A stretch of DNA of 44,586 nt from Intrasporangium_A sp039812505 (lineage in GTDB: Bacteria > Actinomycetota > Actinomycetes > Actinomycetales > Dermatophilaceae), in NCBI RefSeq assembly GCF_039812505.1, contig NZ_JBDIAQ010000014.1, forward strand, positions 1-44,586. The letters are read 5' to 3'. The position numbers and the translations under genes were made by a program. Below, piece after piece: positions 1-8,127 of the stretch; positions within the stretch are counted from its first letter, which is position 1, and each line of letters begins with the position of its first letter. The notes beneath the pieces are model-generated. The model did not search any database. It saw nothing but the letters and a program-made list of their open reading frames with translations, and was not told the DNA's origin.

Positions 1-1
1 G

Positions 2-139
2 CCGGCCCAGGACGACGCGATCGACCTCGGCGCGACCGTCGGGCCCGTGCTGGTCCGGCGCTACGCCGGGCTCGGCGTGGCCGCCCTGGTCGGGCTGCTC
101 GTCGGCTGGCTCCTCGGGCGACGCGGCCGGCGCGGCTGA
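2..139 (+). CDS. C-terminal fragment of a membrane-anchored protein, possibly CoxG-like (SRPBCC)
   Basis: The window opens inside a gene whose last 45 residues are visible before a TGA at 137-139. They contain a short polar stretch, a hydrophobic segment of about 17 residues (LGVAALVGLLVGWLLG) and a basic tail (RRGRRG), so the protein ends in a single membrane anchor with the arginines inside. CoxG/SRPBCC proteins of actinobacteria, which serve Mo-containing CO-dehydrogenase-like enzymes, commonly end this way, and the Mo-cofactor genes nearby fit. The catalytic part is outside the window, so the family call is an inference from a short tail and context. A strong palindrome follows the stop. 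Confidence 0.4.
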   Translation, partial: PAQDDAIDLGATVGPVLVRRYAGLGVAALVGLLVGWLLGRRGRRG

Positions 140-169
140 GCCCCCGGCCGGCCCCGGAAGCACGAGAAC

Positions 170-197
170 GGCCCCCTGACCGTACGGTCAGGGGGCC
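170..197. terminator. 28-bp perfect palindrome, likely bidirectional terminator
   Basis: GGCCCCCTGAC at 170-180 pairs with GTCAGGGGGCC at 187-197 around CGTACG, giving a 28-bp perfect palindrome. It lies between two convergent genes (the fragment ending at 139 and the DUF2249 gene ending at 356). No clear U-tract follows, as is usual in high-GC actinobacteria. The rest of 198-355 shows no gene. Confidence 0.6.
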
Positions 198-201
198 ACT
201 G

Positions 202-221
202 GTGGGACCGTGCGGTCCCAC
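202..221. terminator. Second hairpin in the same convergent gap
   Basis: GTGGGACCG (202-210) pairs perfectly with CGGTCCCAC (213-221) across a 2-nt loop. It stands directly beside the 170-197 palindrome, making a tandem hairpin pair between convergent genes. Role as terminator is inferred from position. Confidence 0.45.
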
Positions 222-355
222 TCGCCGCTCACGACGTCCGCCCCTCCCCGGCAGCCTCGAGCGACGAGGTCCTGGTCGCGCGCCCGGTCGTGCCGACCGG
301 GCGCGCGGGTCTCCCGGCAACCGCAGGAGCGGCCCGCGCAGGAGGCGTCGAGGGC

Positions 356-655
356 TCAGCCCTTACGCGTGAGCCGGAGCGTCCACTTCTCGGGACCCTC
401 CTCGAGGTAGGCGATGTCGATCTCGCCGAACATGCTCTGCAGCTGGGCCAGCAGCGGCAACGGGTTGTGCGGCGCGATCAGGTCCAGGGCTCCGCCGACC
501 GGGATCGCGTTGAACGCGCCGAAGACCGTCGCGTGGCGGATCGCGTGCGGGATGGCGCGGGCGTCGAGGCTGGGCACGTCGGCATCCTCCTCGCCGCACC
601 CACAGGAGTGGCCGTGCTTGACTTCGGTCAGGGGGATCTGGTCGTGCGTGGACAC
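356..655 (-). CDS. DUF2249 domain protein
   Basis: This 99-residue cytoplasmic protein has an N-terminal metal-ligand-like cluster (HGHSCGCGEED, about residues 14-24) followed by a DUF2249 domain. The domain shows the family pattern of a conserved LDAR, a central run VGGALDLIAPHNPLPLL and a C-terminal GPEKWTLRLTR. DUF2249 proteins are small alpha/beta sulphur-carrier-like domains that often occur beside denitrification, hemerythrin or Mo-enzyme genes, but no reaction is firmly known. The gene is divergent from an HTH regulator with about 74 bp between starts, so it is probably controlled by it. The ATG at 655 is the natural start; the Cys/His cluster near it argues that the N-terminus is complete. 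Confidence 0.8.
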   Translation of the reverse strand: MSTHDQIPLTEVKHGHSCGCGEEDADVPSLDARAIPHAIRHATVFGAFNAIPVGGALDLIAPHNPLPLLAQLQSMFGEIDIAYLEEGPEKWTLRLTRKG

Positions 656-714
656 TCAGGTGCTCCTCTGGTCTGGTGGAGGGACGACATCCTTTGTCAT
701 CCCGGCGATCATTT

Positions 715-732
715 TATACGGTTGCTCTTGTG
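715..732 (+). promoter_or_regulatory. Probable -10 element of a leaderless transcript for the HTH regulator
   Basis: TATACG (715-720) lies 9 nt upstream of the GTG at 730. There is no purine-rich ribosome-binding site in between, so the transcript probably starts at or next to the GTG. This AT-rich patch (ATTTTATACGG) stands out in the intergenic DNA. Inference from spacing only. Confidence 0.4.
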
Positions 733-1401
733 CAAAATACCGAGGGCTGGGGCCCGGCGCCAACTCGGGACGGCACGGCCGACCTGGTCGCCGGCCTGTC
801 CGCGCAGCGCCGCCGCGTCTTCGAGGCACTCGGTGACCAGCCCCGTCCGATCGGCTCGATCGCCGGCAGCCTCGGGCTGCACGTGAACACCGCCCGGGAG
901 CACCTCGACGGCCTCGTCGCCGCCGGCCTCGCCGTGCGCACCCGACTCGCGCCGAAGGGCCGGGGCCGCCCCGGCTGGGGCTACGCGGCCCGCCCCGCCG
1001 TCACCTCGGCCGCAGGCGAGTACGCCACGCTGGCAAGGGTGCTCGCCGACCACGTCGCGGCACAGGGCGGCGACGTGCGCGGCGACATGCGCCGGCTCGG
1101 CCGCGGGTGGGGCCGGGCGCTCGTCGAGGACCTGCCGGCCGCGACGGCACCGGGCGGGGCCGACCGCCAGGTGGTCGAGCTGCTCGCCCGGCTCGGCTTC
1201 GCCCCCGACGGCGCGCCCGAGGGCTGCCTGCACCTGCGCGAGTGCCCGATGCTCGCGGTCGCGCGGGAGCGCCCCGACGTCGTCTGCAGCGTGCACCACG
1301 GCATGGTCGAGGGCGCCCTCGAGGCGGCCGGCGGCGACCCCGACGGGGTGCGGCTCGAGGCCTTCGCCGAGATCGGCGCCTGCCGGCTGCACCTGCACTG
1401 A
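730..1401 (+). CDS. HTH transcriptional regulator with C-terminal cysteine motif (COG2345/SufR-like)
   Basis: The 223-residue protein has an N-terminal winged helix-turn-helix (QRRRVFEALGDQPRPIGSIA ... LHVNTAREHLDGLVAAGL), the DNA-binding fold of ArsR/MarR-like regulators. Its C-terminal half carries conserved cysteines: C-x5-C-x14-C around ECPMLAVARERPDVVCSVHH and a last one in ACRLHLH. That pattern is typical of COG2345 regulators, some of which (SufR) bind an Fe-S cluster; cluster binding here is inferred. The frame is open back to 676, but GTG at 730 is preferred because family homology begins near there and a -10-like TATACG sits just upstream. It is divergent from the DUF2249 gene and followed 22 bp later by moeA. 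Confidence 0.75.
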   Translation: MQNTEGWGPAPTRDGTADLVAGLSAQRRRVFEALGDQPRPIGSIAGSLGLHVNTAREHLDGLVAAGLAVRTRLAPKGRGRPGWGYAARPAVTSAAGEYATLARVLADHVAAQGGDVRGDMRRLGRGWGRALVEDLPAATAPGGADRQVVELLARLGFAPDGAPEGCLHLRECPMLAVARERPDVVCSVHHGMVEGALEAAGGDPDGVRLEAFAEIGACRLHLH

Positions 1402-1411
1402 CCCGGCCCGG

Positions 1412-1426
1412 CAGACTGGCCCCGTG
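1412..1426 (+). promoter_or_regulatory. Probable -10 element directly upstream of moeA
   Basis: CAGACT (1412-1417) stands 6 nt before the GTG start at 1424, the geometry of a leaderless actinobacterial promoter. The same CAGACT word precedes the mobA start by 7 nt and the AlkA-like gene start by 8 nt. Confidence 0.4.
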
Positions 1427-2617
1427 GGACACCGCTCCGTCGCCGAACACCGCGCCGCCCTGCTCCGCGTGGTCGGGCCGGGGCGGGCCGAGCGGCTCCC
1501 CCTCGACCGGCACGCGGTCGGCCGGCGGCTCGCCGCCGACCTGCTCGCCGCCGACGACCTGCCGCGCTTCGACAGCAGCGCGATGGACGGGTATGCCGCC
1601 CACCCCGGCCACGACGGCCGGCGCCGCTTCGAGGTGGTCGGGGACGTGCCGGCGGGAGCCGCGGCCGACTTCGAGGTGCGCCCGGGACAGGCGGCCCGGG
1701 TCATGACCGGCGCCCGCGTCCCGGGCGGGGCGCTCGCCGTCGTGCCGGTCGAGCGGACCGACGCGTCACCGACCGGCCCCCCGCCGAGGACGGTGACGGT
1801 GACCGGGGACCTCGTCGCTGGGCAGCACATCCGGCGTCGCGGCGAGGACGTCACCGCCGGCGAGACCCTCGCCGCGGCCGGAACGCCGGTCGACGCGGCC
1901 CTGCTCGCCCTGGCCCGGTCGGCCGGCTGTACCGTCCTGACCGCCCACGCTCCGACCCGGGTCGCGGTCATCGCCACCGGGGCCGAGCTGGTCGGGCCCG
2001 ACCACGACCCCGGGGCCGGGGAGATCCACGAGTCGAACTCCGACATGATCGCCGCCCTCGCCCTCGAGGCGGGGTGCGTGGTCGGCCACGTCGAGACCTG
2101 CTCCGACGACCCGGGCGAGCTGGGCGCGCTGCTGACCGCGCTCGACGCCGACCCGGACGTCGACCTGGTGATCACCACCGGCGGGGTCAGCCAGGGCGCC
2201 TATGAGGTCGTCCGGCAGGTCGGCACCCGGCTCGGCGGGTTCGAGTTCGTCCACGTGGCCATGCAGCCTGGTGGCCCGCAGGGGACCGGCCGGCTGGCCC
2301 GCACGCCCGTCGTGTGCCTGCCGGGCACGCCGGTCGGGGCCTACGTCTCCTTCCGGATGCTGCTGCGCCCGGCCCTCGACCGGCGGCACGGCAACCCGCC
2401 CCCGGAGGCGGGCTGCGCAGCCTACGTGGGGGCCGGCCGACGGGTCCGGCCCGGCCGGGTGCAGTTCGTCTCGGCGGTGCTGGCACCCGACGGCACGGTG
2501 GCGGCGGCACCCGGGCACCATCTGCGGGCGCTGTCCCACGCCAACGCGCTCATCGAGGTGCCCGAGCAGGTCGACCGGCTCGGTGCCGGCGCCGAGGTCG
2601 TCGTGCACCGGCTGTGA
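1424..2617 (+). CDS. moeA: Molybdopterin molybdotransferase MoeA
   Basis: MoeA inserts molybdate into adenylylated molybdopterin in the cytoplasm, the last step before the cofactor is used or modified by MobA. The 397-residue protein has the family landmarks: PRFDSSAMDGYA (about residues 47-58), MTGARVPGGALAVVPVE, a MoCF-like domain with VITTGGVSQG, and a C-terminal barrel domain. Length is normal for MoeA. One change from the usual pattern is LPGTPVGA where most members have LPGNPVSA; whether this matters is unknown. The GTG start follows a CAGACT -10-like element and has no Shine-Dalgarno sequence. The gene goes with fdhD and mobA 9-10 kb away, suggesting a Mo-enzyme cluster split by a sugar operon. 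Confidence 0.93.
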   Translation: MGHRSVAEHRAALLRVVGPGRAERLPLDRHAVGRRLAADLLAADDLPRFDSSAMDGYAAHPGHDGRRRFEVVGDVPAGAAADFEVRPGQAARVMTGARVPGGALAVVPVERTDASPTGPPPRTVTVTGDLVAGQHIRRRGEDVTAGETLAAAGTPVDAALLALARSAGCTVLTAHAPTRVAVIATGAELVGPDHDPGAGEIHESNSDMIAALALEAGCVVGHVETCSDDPGELGALLTALDADPDVDLVITTGGVSQGAYEVVRQVGTRLGGFEFVHVAMQPGGPQGTGRLARTPVVCLPGTPVGAYVSFRMLLRPALDRRHGNPPPEAGCAAYVGAGRRVRPGRVQFVSAVLAPDGTVAAAPGHHLRALSHANALIEVPEQVDRLGAGAEVVVHRL

Positions 2618-2684
2618 CGGGACGCTCGCGAAGAACCCCGTAACGACCTCTTGCGCGCTGCCGTGCGGACTGTCACACTGCAAG

Positions 2685-2702
2685 TGCAAAAACGATTCAG
2701 CA
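2685..2702. promoter_or_regulatory. Candidate LacI-family operator upstream of the lacI-type gene
   Basis: TGCAAAAACGATTCAGCA is an imperfect 18-bp palindrome (TGCnnAAnCGnTTnnGCA) with the CG centre usual for LacI-family operators. It lies 26 bp before the regulator's start and suggests autoregulation. No equally good copy was found just upstream of the alpha-galactosidase gene at 3932, so the operon may be expressed by read-through or from a weaker site. Confidence 0.45.
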
Positions 2703-2727
2703 GTTCGGCTCCGAGGGAGGTGCGCAG

Positions 2728-3786
2728 GTGAAGCCGCCCCGGATCCGCGACGTCGCAGCCCTCGCCGGCGTGGCTCCGTCGACGGTCAGCGTCGTGCTGA
2801 ACGACGTCGCCGCGTCGCGGATCTCCGACGACACCCGGCGTCGGGTCCACGAGGCCGCCGAGGCGCTCGGCTACACCCCGAACGCGGCCGCCCGCAGCCT
2901 GCGCAAGGGCCCGGAGCGGGCGCTGCTGCTCGTGGCCTGTGACGGCCTCGGCCACCTGCCCTACGGCCTGGGTCTGGTCCAGGGGCTGCAGGACGCGTGC
3001 TGGGAGCGCGGCGTGCAGCTGCTCACCGTGGCCGTCGGGACGGATCCCGCCCGGGAGGCCGAGGCGCTGCGGTTCGCCGCCGGAGCACAGGTGGTCGGCA
3101 CGGTGCTGGCCTCGGTCTACCACCAGCGTCGAGCGGTGCCGCGGGAGCGCAACCTGCTGTGCCTGAACATCGAGCCGGACGACGGCGGTGCCCGGACCGC
3201 GGCGGTCGTCCCTGACGAGGCGGCCTCGGGTCGGCTTGTCGCGGACGAGCTCGTGGCGCTGGGGCACCGCCGGGTCGCCCTGCTCGGCCTGACCGAGTCG
3301 CTGGAGATCTCCAGACGCCGGGAGGCCTTCGTGGACGCGCTGGTCCGGGGCGGTCTCGCGCCGGGCGACATCGTGCTCGACGAGTCGCCGAACCACGACG
3401 GCACCGCCTCCGGCGGCTGGGTCGCGGCGACCCGGGTGCTCGAGCTGCCCGAGCGACCCAGCGCGATCGCCTGCTTCAACGACCGGATGGCGATGGGCGC
3501 CTACCGGGCGGCCGCGGACAAGGGGCTGCGGATCCCCGACGACGTGAGCATCATCGGCCACGACGACCTGGAACCGGTCGCCGAGTCCCTGGAGCCTCCG
3601 CTGACGACGGTCGCGCCGCCGTACGCAGAGCTGGGGGAGCTCGCCGCCGGGCTCATGCTCGAGTCCGGCGGGTCACCCTCGCCGGGGATCCGCAGCATCC
3701 CGGGTGAGCTCGTGCGGCGCCGGTCTGCGGCTGCGCCCGGACACCCGGCGCGACCGCCGGTCCGCACGCCCCGACGGCACACCTGA
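2728..3786 (+). CDS. LacI-family transcriptional regulator of the alpha-galactoside operon
   Basis: The 352-residue protein begins with a LacI helix-turn-helix (IRDVAALAGVAPSTVSVVLN, residues 4-23) and hinge helix (NAAARSLRKG), then a periplasmic-binding-protein-like sugar-sensing domain ending around SLEPPLTTVAPPYAELGELAAGLML. Such proteins repress sugar operons until a sugar ligand releases them. GTG at 2728 is chosen because GAGGGAGG (2713-2720) precedes it at a good distance and the HTH starts at once. The genes downstream encode alpha-galactosidase and its transporter, so the likely effector is an alpha-galactoside such as raffinose or melibiose, or galactose; this is inferred from context. 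Confidence 0.9.
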   Translation: MKPPRIRDVAALAGVAPSTVSVVLNDVAASRISDDTRRRVHEAAEALGYTPNAAARSLRKGPERALLLVACDGLGHLPYGLGLVQGLQDACWERGVQLLTVAVGTDPAREAEALRFAAGAQVVGTVLASVYHQRRAVPRERNLLCLNIEPDDGGARTAAVVPDEAASGRLVADELVALGHRRVALLGLTESLEISRRREAFVDALVRGGLAPGDIVLDESPNHDGTASGGWVAATRVLELPERPSAIACFNDRMAMGAYRAAADKGLRIPDDVSIIGHDDLEPVAESLEPPLTTVAPPYAELGELAAGLMLESGGSPSPGIRSIPGELVRRRSAAAPGHPARPPVRTPRRHT

Positions 3787-3931
3787 ACCGACACCCGAGC
3801 CCGGCGCCGCCCGGCGCCGGCTCTCACCTCCCGGCGGAGCCGCGCGAGACCCGCGCGGTGCCGCACCACGTCACGCCCGACCGGGGCGGACCAGCAAGCC
3901 CGCAGGCACTCTTCGAGTAGTAGGGAACCCC

Positions 3932-6250
3932 ATGGAAACATCCACGCCTTCCGCGACGTCCGCGACGATCCACCTGCGCTCGGGCGGCGTCTCGCTGCTG
4001 CTGATCGTCCGCGACGGGGCCCTGCCGGTCGCCGTCCACTGGGGCGCCGACATCGGGCCGCAGCCGGCGGACCTGGCCCGTGACCTGACCGCCGCGGCCG
4101 TGCCGGTCGTCGGCCCCAACGCGGTGGACGTGCCCGTGGCCGTCGCGCTGGTACCCGAGCACCACACCGGGTTCGTCGGACGCCCGGGCCTGGCCGGCTC
4201 CAGAGACGGACGGGCGTGGTCACCCCGGTTCGTCGTCACGGACGTGACGTGCGACGACCGGGTCGTGACCGGCTTCGCCGAGGCCGGGCCTGCCACGGTG
4301 CGGTTCGAGTGCCGCGACGACGAGGCGCGGCTCTCGCTGGAGCTGGTCGTCGCGCTGCTGCCCAGCGGCCTGGTCCGCCTGCGTGGCACCGTCACCAACC
4401 ACGGCGGCCCCTACCAGCTGGACCGGCTCGACCTCGCCCTGCCCGTCCCGGCCGAGGCCGGCGAGCTGCTCGACTTCGCCGGACGGTGGGGCCGGGAACG
4501 GGCACCGCAGCGCACCGCGTTCACCGTCGGGACCCACCTGCGCGAGAACCGCAAGGGCCGCACCGGTGCGGACAGCGCCTACCTGCTGCACGCCGGCACC
4601 CCCGGGTTCGGCTTCGCCGACGGGGAGGTCTTCGCGCTGCACACTGCCTGGAGCGGCAACCACACCCACTACGCCGAGCAGCTCTTCACCGGCGAGCGGG
4701 TCCTGGGCGGCGGTGAGCTGCTGCTGCCCGGTGAGGTCGTCCTCGCCGACGGCGAGTCGTACACCACCCCATGGGTGTACGGCTCCTACGGGCGCGGGCT
4801 CGACGAGGTGGCCCGCCGGTTCCACCGGCACCTGCGCACCCGCGACCGGAAGGTCGGGACCGACCGGCCGGTCACCCTCAACGTGTGGGAGGCGGTCTAC
4901 TTCGACCACGACCTGCCCCGGCTGCTCGACCTCGCGGACCGGGCCGCCGCCGTCGGGGTGGAGCGGTTCGTGCTGGACGACGGCTGGTTCGGCGCGCGTC
5001 GCGACGACCGACGCGGCCTGGGCGACTGGGTCGTGTCGCAGCAGGTGTGGCCCGACGGGCTGCACCCCCTGGTCGACCACGTCCGGGGTCTCGGGATGCA
5101 GTTCGGCCTGTGGTTCGAGCCCGAGATGGTCAACCCCGACTCCGACACCGCCCGCGCCCACCCCGAGTGGGTCATGTCCGCCCGTCGGGAATGGCCGGTC
5201 GAGTCGCGCTTCCAGCAGGTTCTGAACCTCGGCATCCCGGAGGCGTACGCCCACGTGCGCGACCAGATGTGCGCCATCCTCGACGAGTACGACATCGGCT
5301 ACCTCAAGTGGGACCACAACCGCGACCTGATCGAGGCCGGCACCCGGGCCGACGGCGGCCGGCCGGGCGTCCACGCCCAGACCCTGGCGTTCTACCGGCT
5401 GCTGGACGAGCTGCGCGCGGCCCACCCATGGCTGGAGATCGAGTCCTGCTCGTCCGGTGGGGCGCGCGTCGACCTCGGCGTCCTCGAGCGCACCGACCGG
5501 GTGTGGGTGTCCGACTGCATCGACCCGCTGGAGCGCCAGCACATGATGCGCTGGAGCACCCAGCTGGTCCCACCGGAGTACCTGGGCTCGCACATCGCCT
5601 CCGGCCGCTCGCACACCACCGGCCGGGTGCACGACCTGTCCTTCCGGGCCGGCACGGCCGTCTTCGGGCACCTGGGCATCGAGTGGGACCTGGCCCGGGC
5701 CACCGATGACGAGGTGCGCCAGCTGCGGGACTGGATCTCCTTCTATGCCGCCCACCGCCGGCTGCTGATGGGTGGGGACCTCGTGCGGATGGACGGCTAC
5801 GACCCCCACCTGCTGGTCCACGGGGTCGTCGCGCCGGACCGGTCCGAGGCCGTCATCGCCATGGCCACCGTCGGCAGCCTCGCGGCGGTCCCCGGGCCCC
5901 GGCTGCGCTTCCGCGGCCTGGACCCGCAGACCCGCTACCGGCTGCGCCCGCTCGTCGTCGGCGCGGCGCCCTCCGGGCTGCAGCCACCTCGCTGGTGGGG
6001 GGCAGGGGCACCTGCCCCGCACGCCACCGAGTCCGGCGGCTACCAGCCGCCCACCCTGGACCCGGCCGGCCTGGCCGGAGTTGGCATCACCGGCGCGGCC
6101 CTGGCCGGCGTCGGCGTCGCCCCACCTGTCGTGCACCCCGACCAGGTGGTGCTGTTCCACGCCACGACGCAGGGCCCGGTCCCGGGCCTCGTCGACCCCT
6201 CCTCCGCCGACCCGTCGGCGACCCTGCCTGAGCCCAAGGAGGACTCATGA
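3932..6250 (+). CDS. Alpha-galactosidase, GH36 family
   Basis: This 772-residue enzyme hydrolyses terminal alpha-1,6-galactosyl residues of melibiose, raffinose and relatives. GH36 hallmarks are present: LDDGWFGARRDD, the nucleophile motif KWDHNRD with Asp461, the CSSGGARVDLG stretch, and the acid/base Asp528 in VWVSDCIDPLERQ. An N-terminal beta-sandwich domain precedes the barrel. No signal peptide is seen, so it acts in the cytoplasm on imported sugar. The frame is open back into the lacI gene, but ATG 3932 is preferred because it clears that gene and follows AGGGAA. The stop overlaps the next start by 4 nt (ATGA), so translation is coupled to the permease. A proline/glycine-rich stretch near residues 685-735 is longer than in many relatives. 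Confidence 0.92.
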   Translation: METSTPSATSATIHLRSGGVSLLLIVRDGALPVAVHWGADIGPQPADLARDLTAAAVPVVGPNAVDVPVAVALVPEHHTGFVGRPGLAGSRDGRAWSPRFVVTDVTCDDRVVTGFAEAGPATVRFECRDDEARLSLELVVALLPSGLVRLRGTVTNHGGPYQLDRLDLALPVPAEAGELLDFAGRWGRERAPQRTAFTVGTHLRENRKGRTGADSAYLLHAGTPGFGFADGEVFALHTAWSGNHTHYAEQLFTGERVLGGGELLLPGEVVLADGESYTTPWVYGSYGRGLDEVARRFHRHLRTRDRKVGTDRPVTLNVWEAVYFDHDLPRLLDLADRAAAVGVERFVLDDGWFGARRDDRRGLGDWVVSQQVWPDGLHPLVDHVRGLGMQFGLWFEPEMVNPDSDTARAHPEWVMSARREWPVESRFQQVLNLGIPEAYAHVRDQMCAILDEYDIGYLKWDHNRDLIEAGTRADGGRPGVHAQTLAFYRLLDELRAAHPWLEIESCSSGGARVDLGVLERTDRVWVSDCIDPLERQHMMRWSTQLVPPEYLGSHIASGRSHTTGRVHDLSFRAGTAVFGHLGIEWDLARATDDEVRQLRDWISFYAAHRRLLMGGDLVRMDGYDPHLLVHGVVAPDRSEAVIAMATVGSLAAVPGPRLRFRGLDPQTRYRLRPLVVGAAPSGLQPPRWWGAGAPAPHATESGGYQPPTLDPAGLAGVGITGAALAGVGVAPPVVHPDQVVLFHATTQGPVPGLVDPSSADPSATLPEPKEDS

Positions 6251-7161
6251 GTACGTCGGTGCCAACGAAGCCACCGGTGTCGGCCCCCCGCCGCGCGCGG
6301 GACGACACCAGGCTCGCCCTGCTGTTCATCGCCCCTGCCCTCGTCGGGTTCCTCGTCTTCCTGCTGTGGCCGACGGTGCGGGGCATCTACCTCTCCTTCA
6401 CCCGGTTCAACCTGCTCACCCCGCCGGAGTGGGTCGGGCTCGACAACTACGTGCGGATGTTGCACGACCCGGTGTTCTGGAACTCCATCGAGGTCACCCT
6501 CTACTACGTCGTGCTCAACATCGGCATCCAGACCGTCCTGGCCCTGGTGATCGCCGTCATGATGCAGCGCCTGACCCGCAAGACGTGGCTGCGCAGCATC
6601 GTGCTGACCCCGTACCTCGTCTCCAACGTCGTCGTCGCGATGGTCTTCCTGTGGATCCTCGACTACCAGCTGGGGATCACCAACAACATCATCGCCGCCG
6701 TCGGGCTGGACCGGATCCCGTTCTTCACCTCCAGCGAGTGGGTCATCCCCACGATCGCGCTCGTCAACGTCTGGCGGCACGTCGGGTACACCGCACTGCT
6801 GATCTTCGCCGGGCTGCAGACCATCCCCGAGACGGTCTACGAGGCGGGCCGGATGGACGGCGCCAGCGAGGCGACGATGTTCCGCCGGATCACCATCCCG
6901 CTGCTCCGGCCGATCCTGTCCCTGGTGCTGATCATCACCATCATCGGCTCGTTCCAGGTCTTCGACACCGTCGCCATCGCCACCCAGGGCGGCCCCGTCA
7001 ACGCCTCCCGCGTCCTGCAGTACTACATCTACGACGTCGCCTTCAACCGGTTCCAGTTCGGCTACGCCTTCGCGATGTCCGTCGGCCTGCTCGTCGTCCT
7101 CGTCGTGATCACCTTCGTCCAGTACCGCCTCAGCCGGGCCGAGTCCAGCGACCTGGACTGA
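6247..7161 (+). CDS. Sugar ABC transporter permease, MalF/UgpA type
   Basis: This 304-residue integral membrane protein has about six transmembrane helices, beginning after a cytoplasmic N-terminus (LLFIAPALVGFLVFLLWP). It carries the permease EAA loop (EAGRMDGASEATMFRRITIP), which contacts the ATPase subunit. It overlaps the alpha-galactosidase stop by 4 nt and is followed 13 bp later by the partner permease, preceded by CAGGAG. The two form the membrane channel of a CUT1-type importer, probably for alpha-galactosides. No ATPase gene is in the operon, so a shared ATPase of the MsiK kind encoded elsewhere is likely. Confidence 0.92.
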   Translation: MSTSVPTKPPVSAPRRARDDTRLALLFIAPALVGFLVFLLWPTVRGIYLSFTRFNLLTPPEWVGLDNYVRMLHDPVFWNSIEVTLYYVVLNIGIQTVLALVIAVMMQRLTRKTWLRSIVLTPYLVSNVVVAMVFLWILDYQLGITNNIIAAVGLDRIPFFTSSEWVIPTIALVNVWRHVGYTALLIFAGLQTIPETVYEAGRMDGASEATMFRRITIPLLRPILSLVLIITIIGSFQVFDTVAIATQGGPVNASRVLQYYIYDVAFNRFQFGYAFAMSVGLLVVLVVITFVQYRLSRAESSDLD

Positions 7162-7174
7162 CAGGAGAACCCCC

Positions 7175-8116
7175 ATGACCGACACCACCCTCACCCCCAC
7201 CGACCGGGTCGCCACGATCGCTGCGGCCCCTCCCGAGAAGCCCGGCTTCAACTGGGGCCGGGCCCTGGCCTGGACCTTCATGGTCCTGATGATCATCGTC
7301 ACCCTCTTCCCCTTCTACTGGATGCTGCGCACGGCCCTGTCCTCCAACAGCGCGCTGTACGCCGGGTCGAACAGCCTGCTGCCGGTCAAGCCGTCCCTCG
7401 GTGGCTTCGAGCGGGTCTTCGGGCTGCAGACCGGCCAGGCCGCCGTCGATGCCGGCGGCGCCGGGCAGTCCATCAGCTTCTGGCGCTACCTGCTCAACTC
7501 CACCGTCGTGGCCACCCTCATCACGGTCGGCCAGGTCTTCTTCTCCGCGATGGCCGCCTACGCCTTCGCCAGGCTGCGCTGGCGCCACCGCGAGAAGGTC
7601 TTCGGCGTCTTCCTCATCGGCCTGATGATCCCGGCGATCTTCACCCTGCTGCCCAACTTCGTCCTGATCAAGCAGCTCGGGCTCGTCGACACGCTGCTGG
7701 GCATCGCCCTGCCGAGCATGCTGATGACGCCGTTCGCGGTCTTCTTCCTGCGGCAGTTCTTCCTCGGCATCTCCCGTGAGGTGGAGGAGGCCGCCCTCGT
7801 CGACGGCGCCTCGAAGGTCCGCGTCTTCTTCCAGCTCGTCATCCCCATGTCGACGGCGCCCATCGCGACGCTGTCGATCCTGACCTACATCGCCGCCTGG
7901 AACGACTACTTCTGGCCCCTGATGGTCAGCTACACCGACGCCTCCCGCGTGCTGACCGTGGGGCTGGGCGTGTTCAAGTCGCAGACCCCGCAGACCGGCC
8001 CGGACTGGGCGGGCCTGATGGCCGCCACCCTCGTGGCGGCGTTGCCGATGCTGCTGCTGTTCGGCGCCTTCGCCAAGCGGATCGTCAACTCCATCGGCTT
8101 CAGCGGCATCAAGTGA
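7175..8116 (+). CDS. Sugar ABC transporter permease, MalG/UgpE type
   Basis: This 313-residue membrane protein is the second channel subunit. It has an N-terminal helix (MVLMIIVTLFPFYWML), a large loop that faces outward (about residues 55-100) and the EAA motif EEAALVDGASKVRVFFQLVIP. The C-terminus ends in FAKRIVNSIGFSGIK, typical of the family. A CAGGAG ribosome-binding site lies 6-8 nt before the ATG. The binding-protein gene begins 12 bp downstream of the stop. Confidence 0.92.
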   Translation: MTDTTLTPTDRVATIAAAPPEKPGFNWGRALAWTFMVLMIIVTLFPFYWMLRTALSSNSALYAGSNSLLPVKPSLGGFERVFGLQTGQAAVDAGGAGQSISFWRYLLNSTVVATLITVGQVFFSAMAAYAFARLRWRHREKVFGVFLIGLMIPAIFTLLPNFVLIKQLGLVDTLLGIALPSMLMTPFAVFFLRQFFLGISREVEEAALVDGASKVRVFFQLVIPMSTAPIATLSILTYIAAWNDYFWPLMVSYTDASRVLTVGLGVFKSQTPQTGPDWAGLMAATLVAALPMLLLFGAFAKRIVNSIGFSGIK

Positions 8117-8127
8117 GAGGCAGCCTC

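Noticed and set aside
709..2178. Long minus-strand frame opposite the HTH regulator and moeA
   Set aside because: Antisense frame of two clear genes, low-complexity product.
8113..8127. Upstream GTG start for the sugar-binding lipoprotein
   Set aside because: It would overlap the permease stop and add residues before a typical signal peptide; ATG 8128 fits better.
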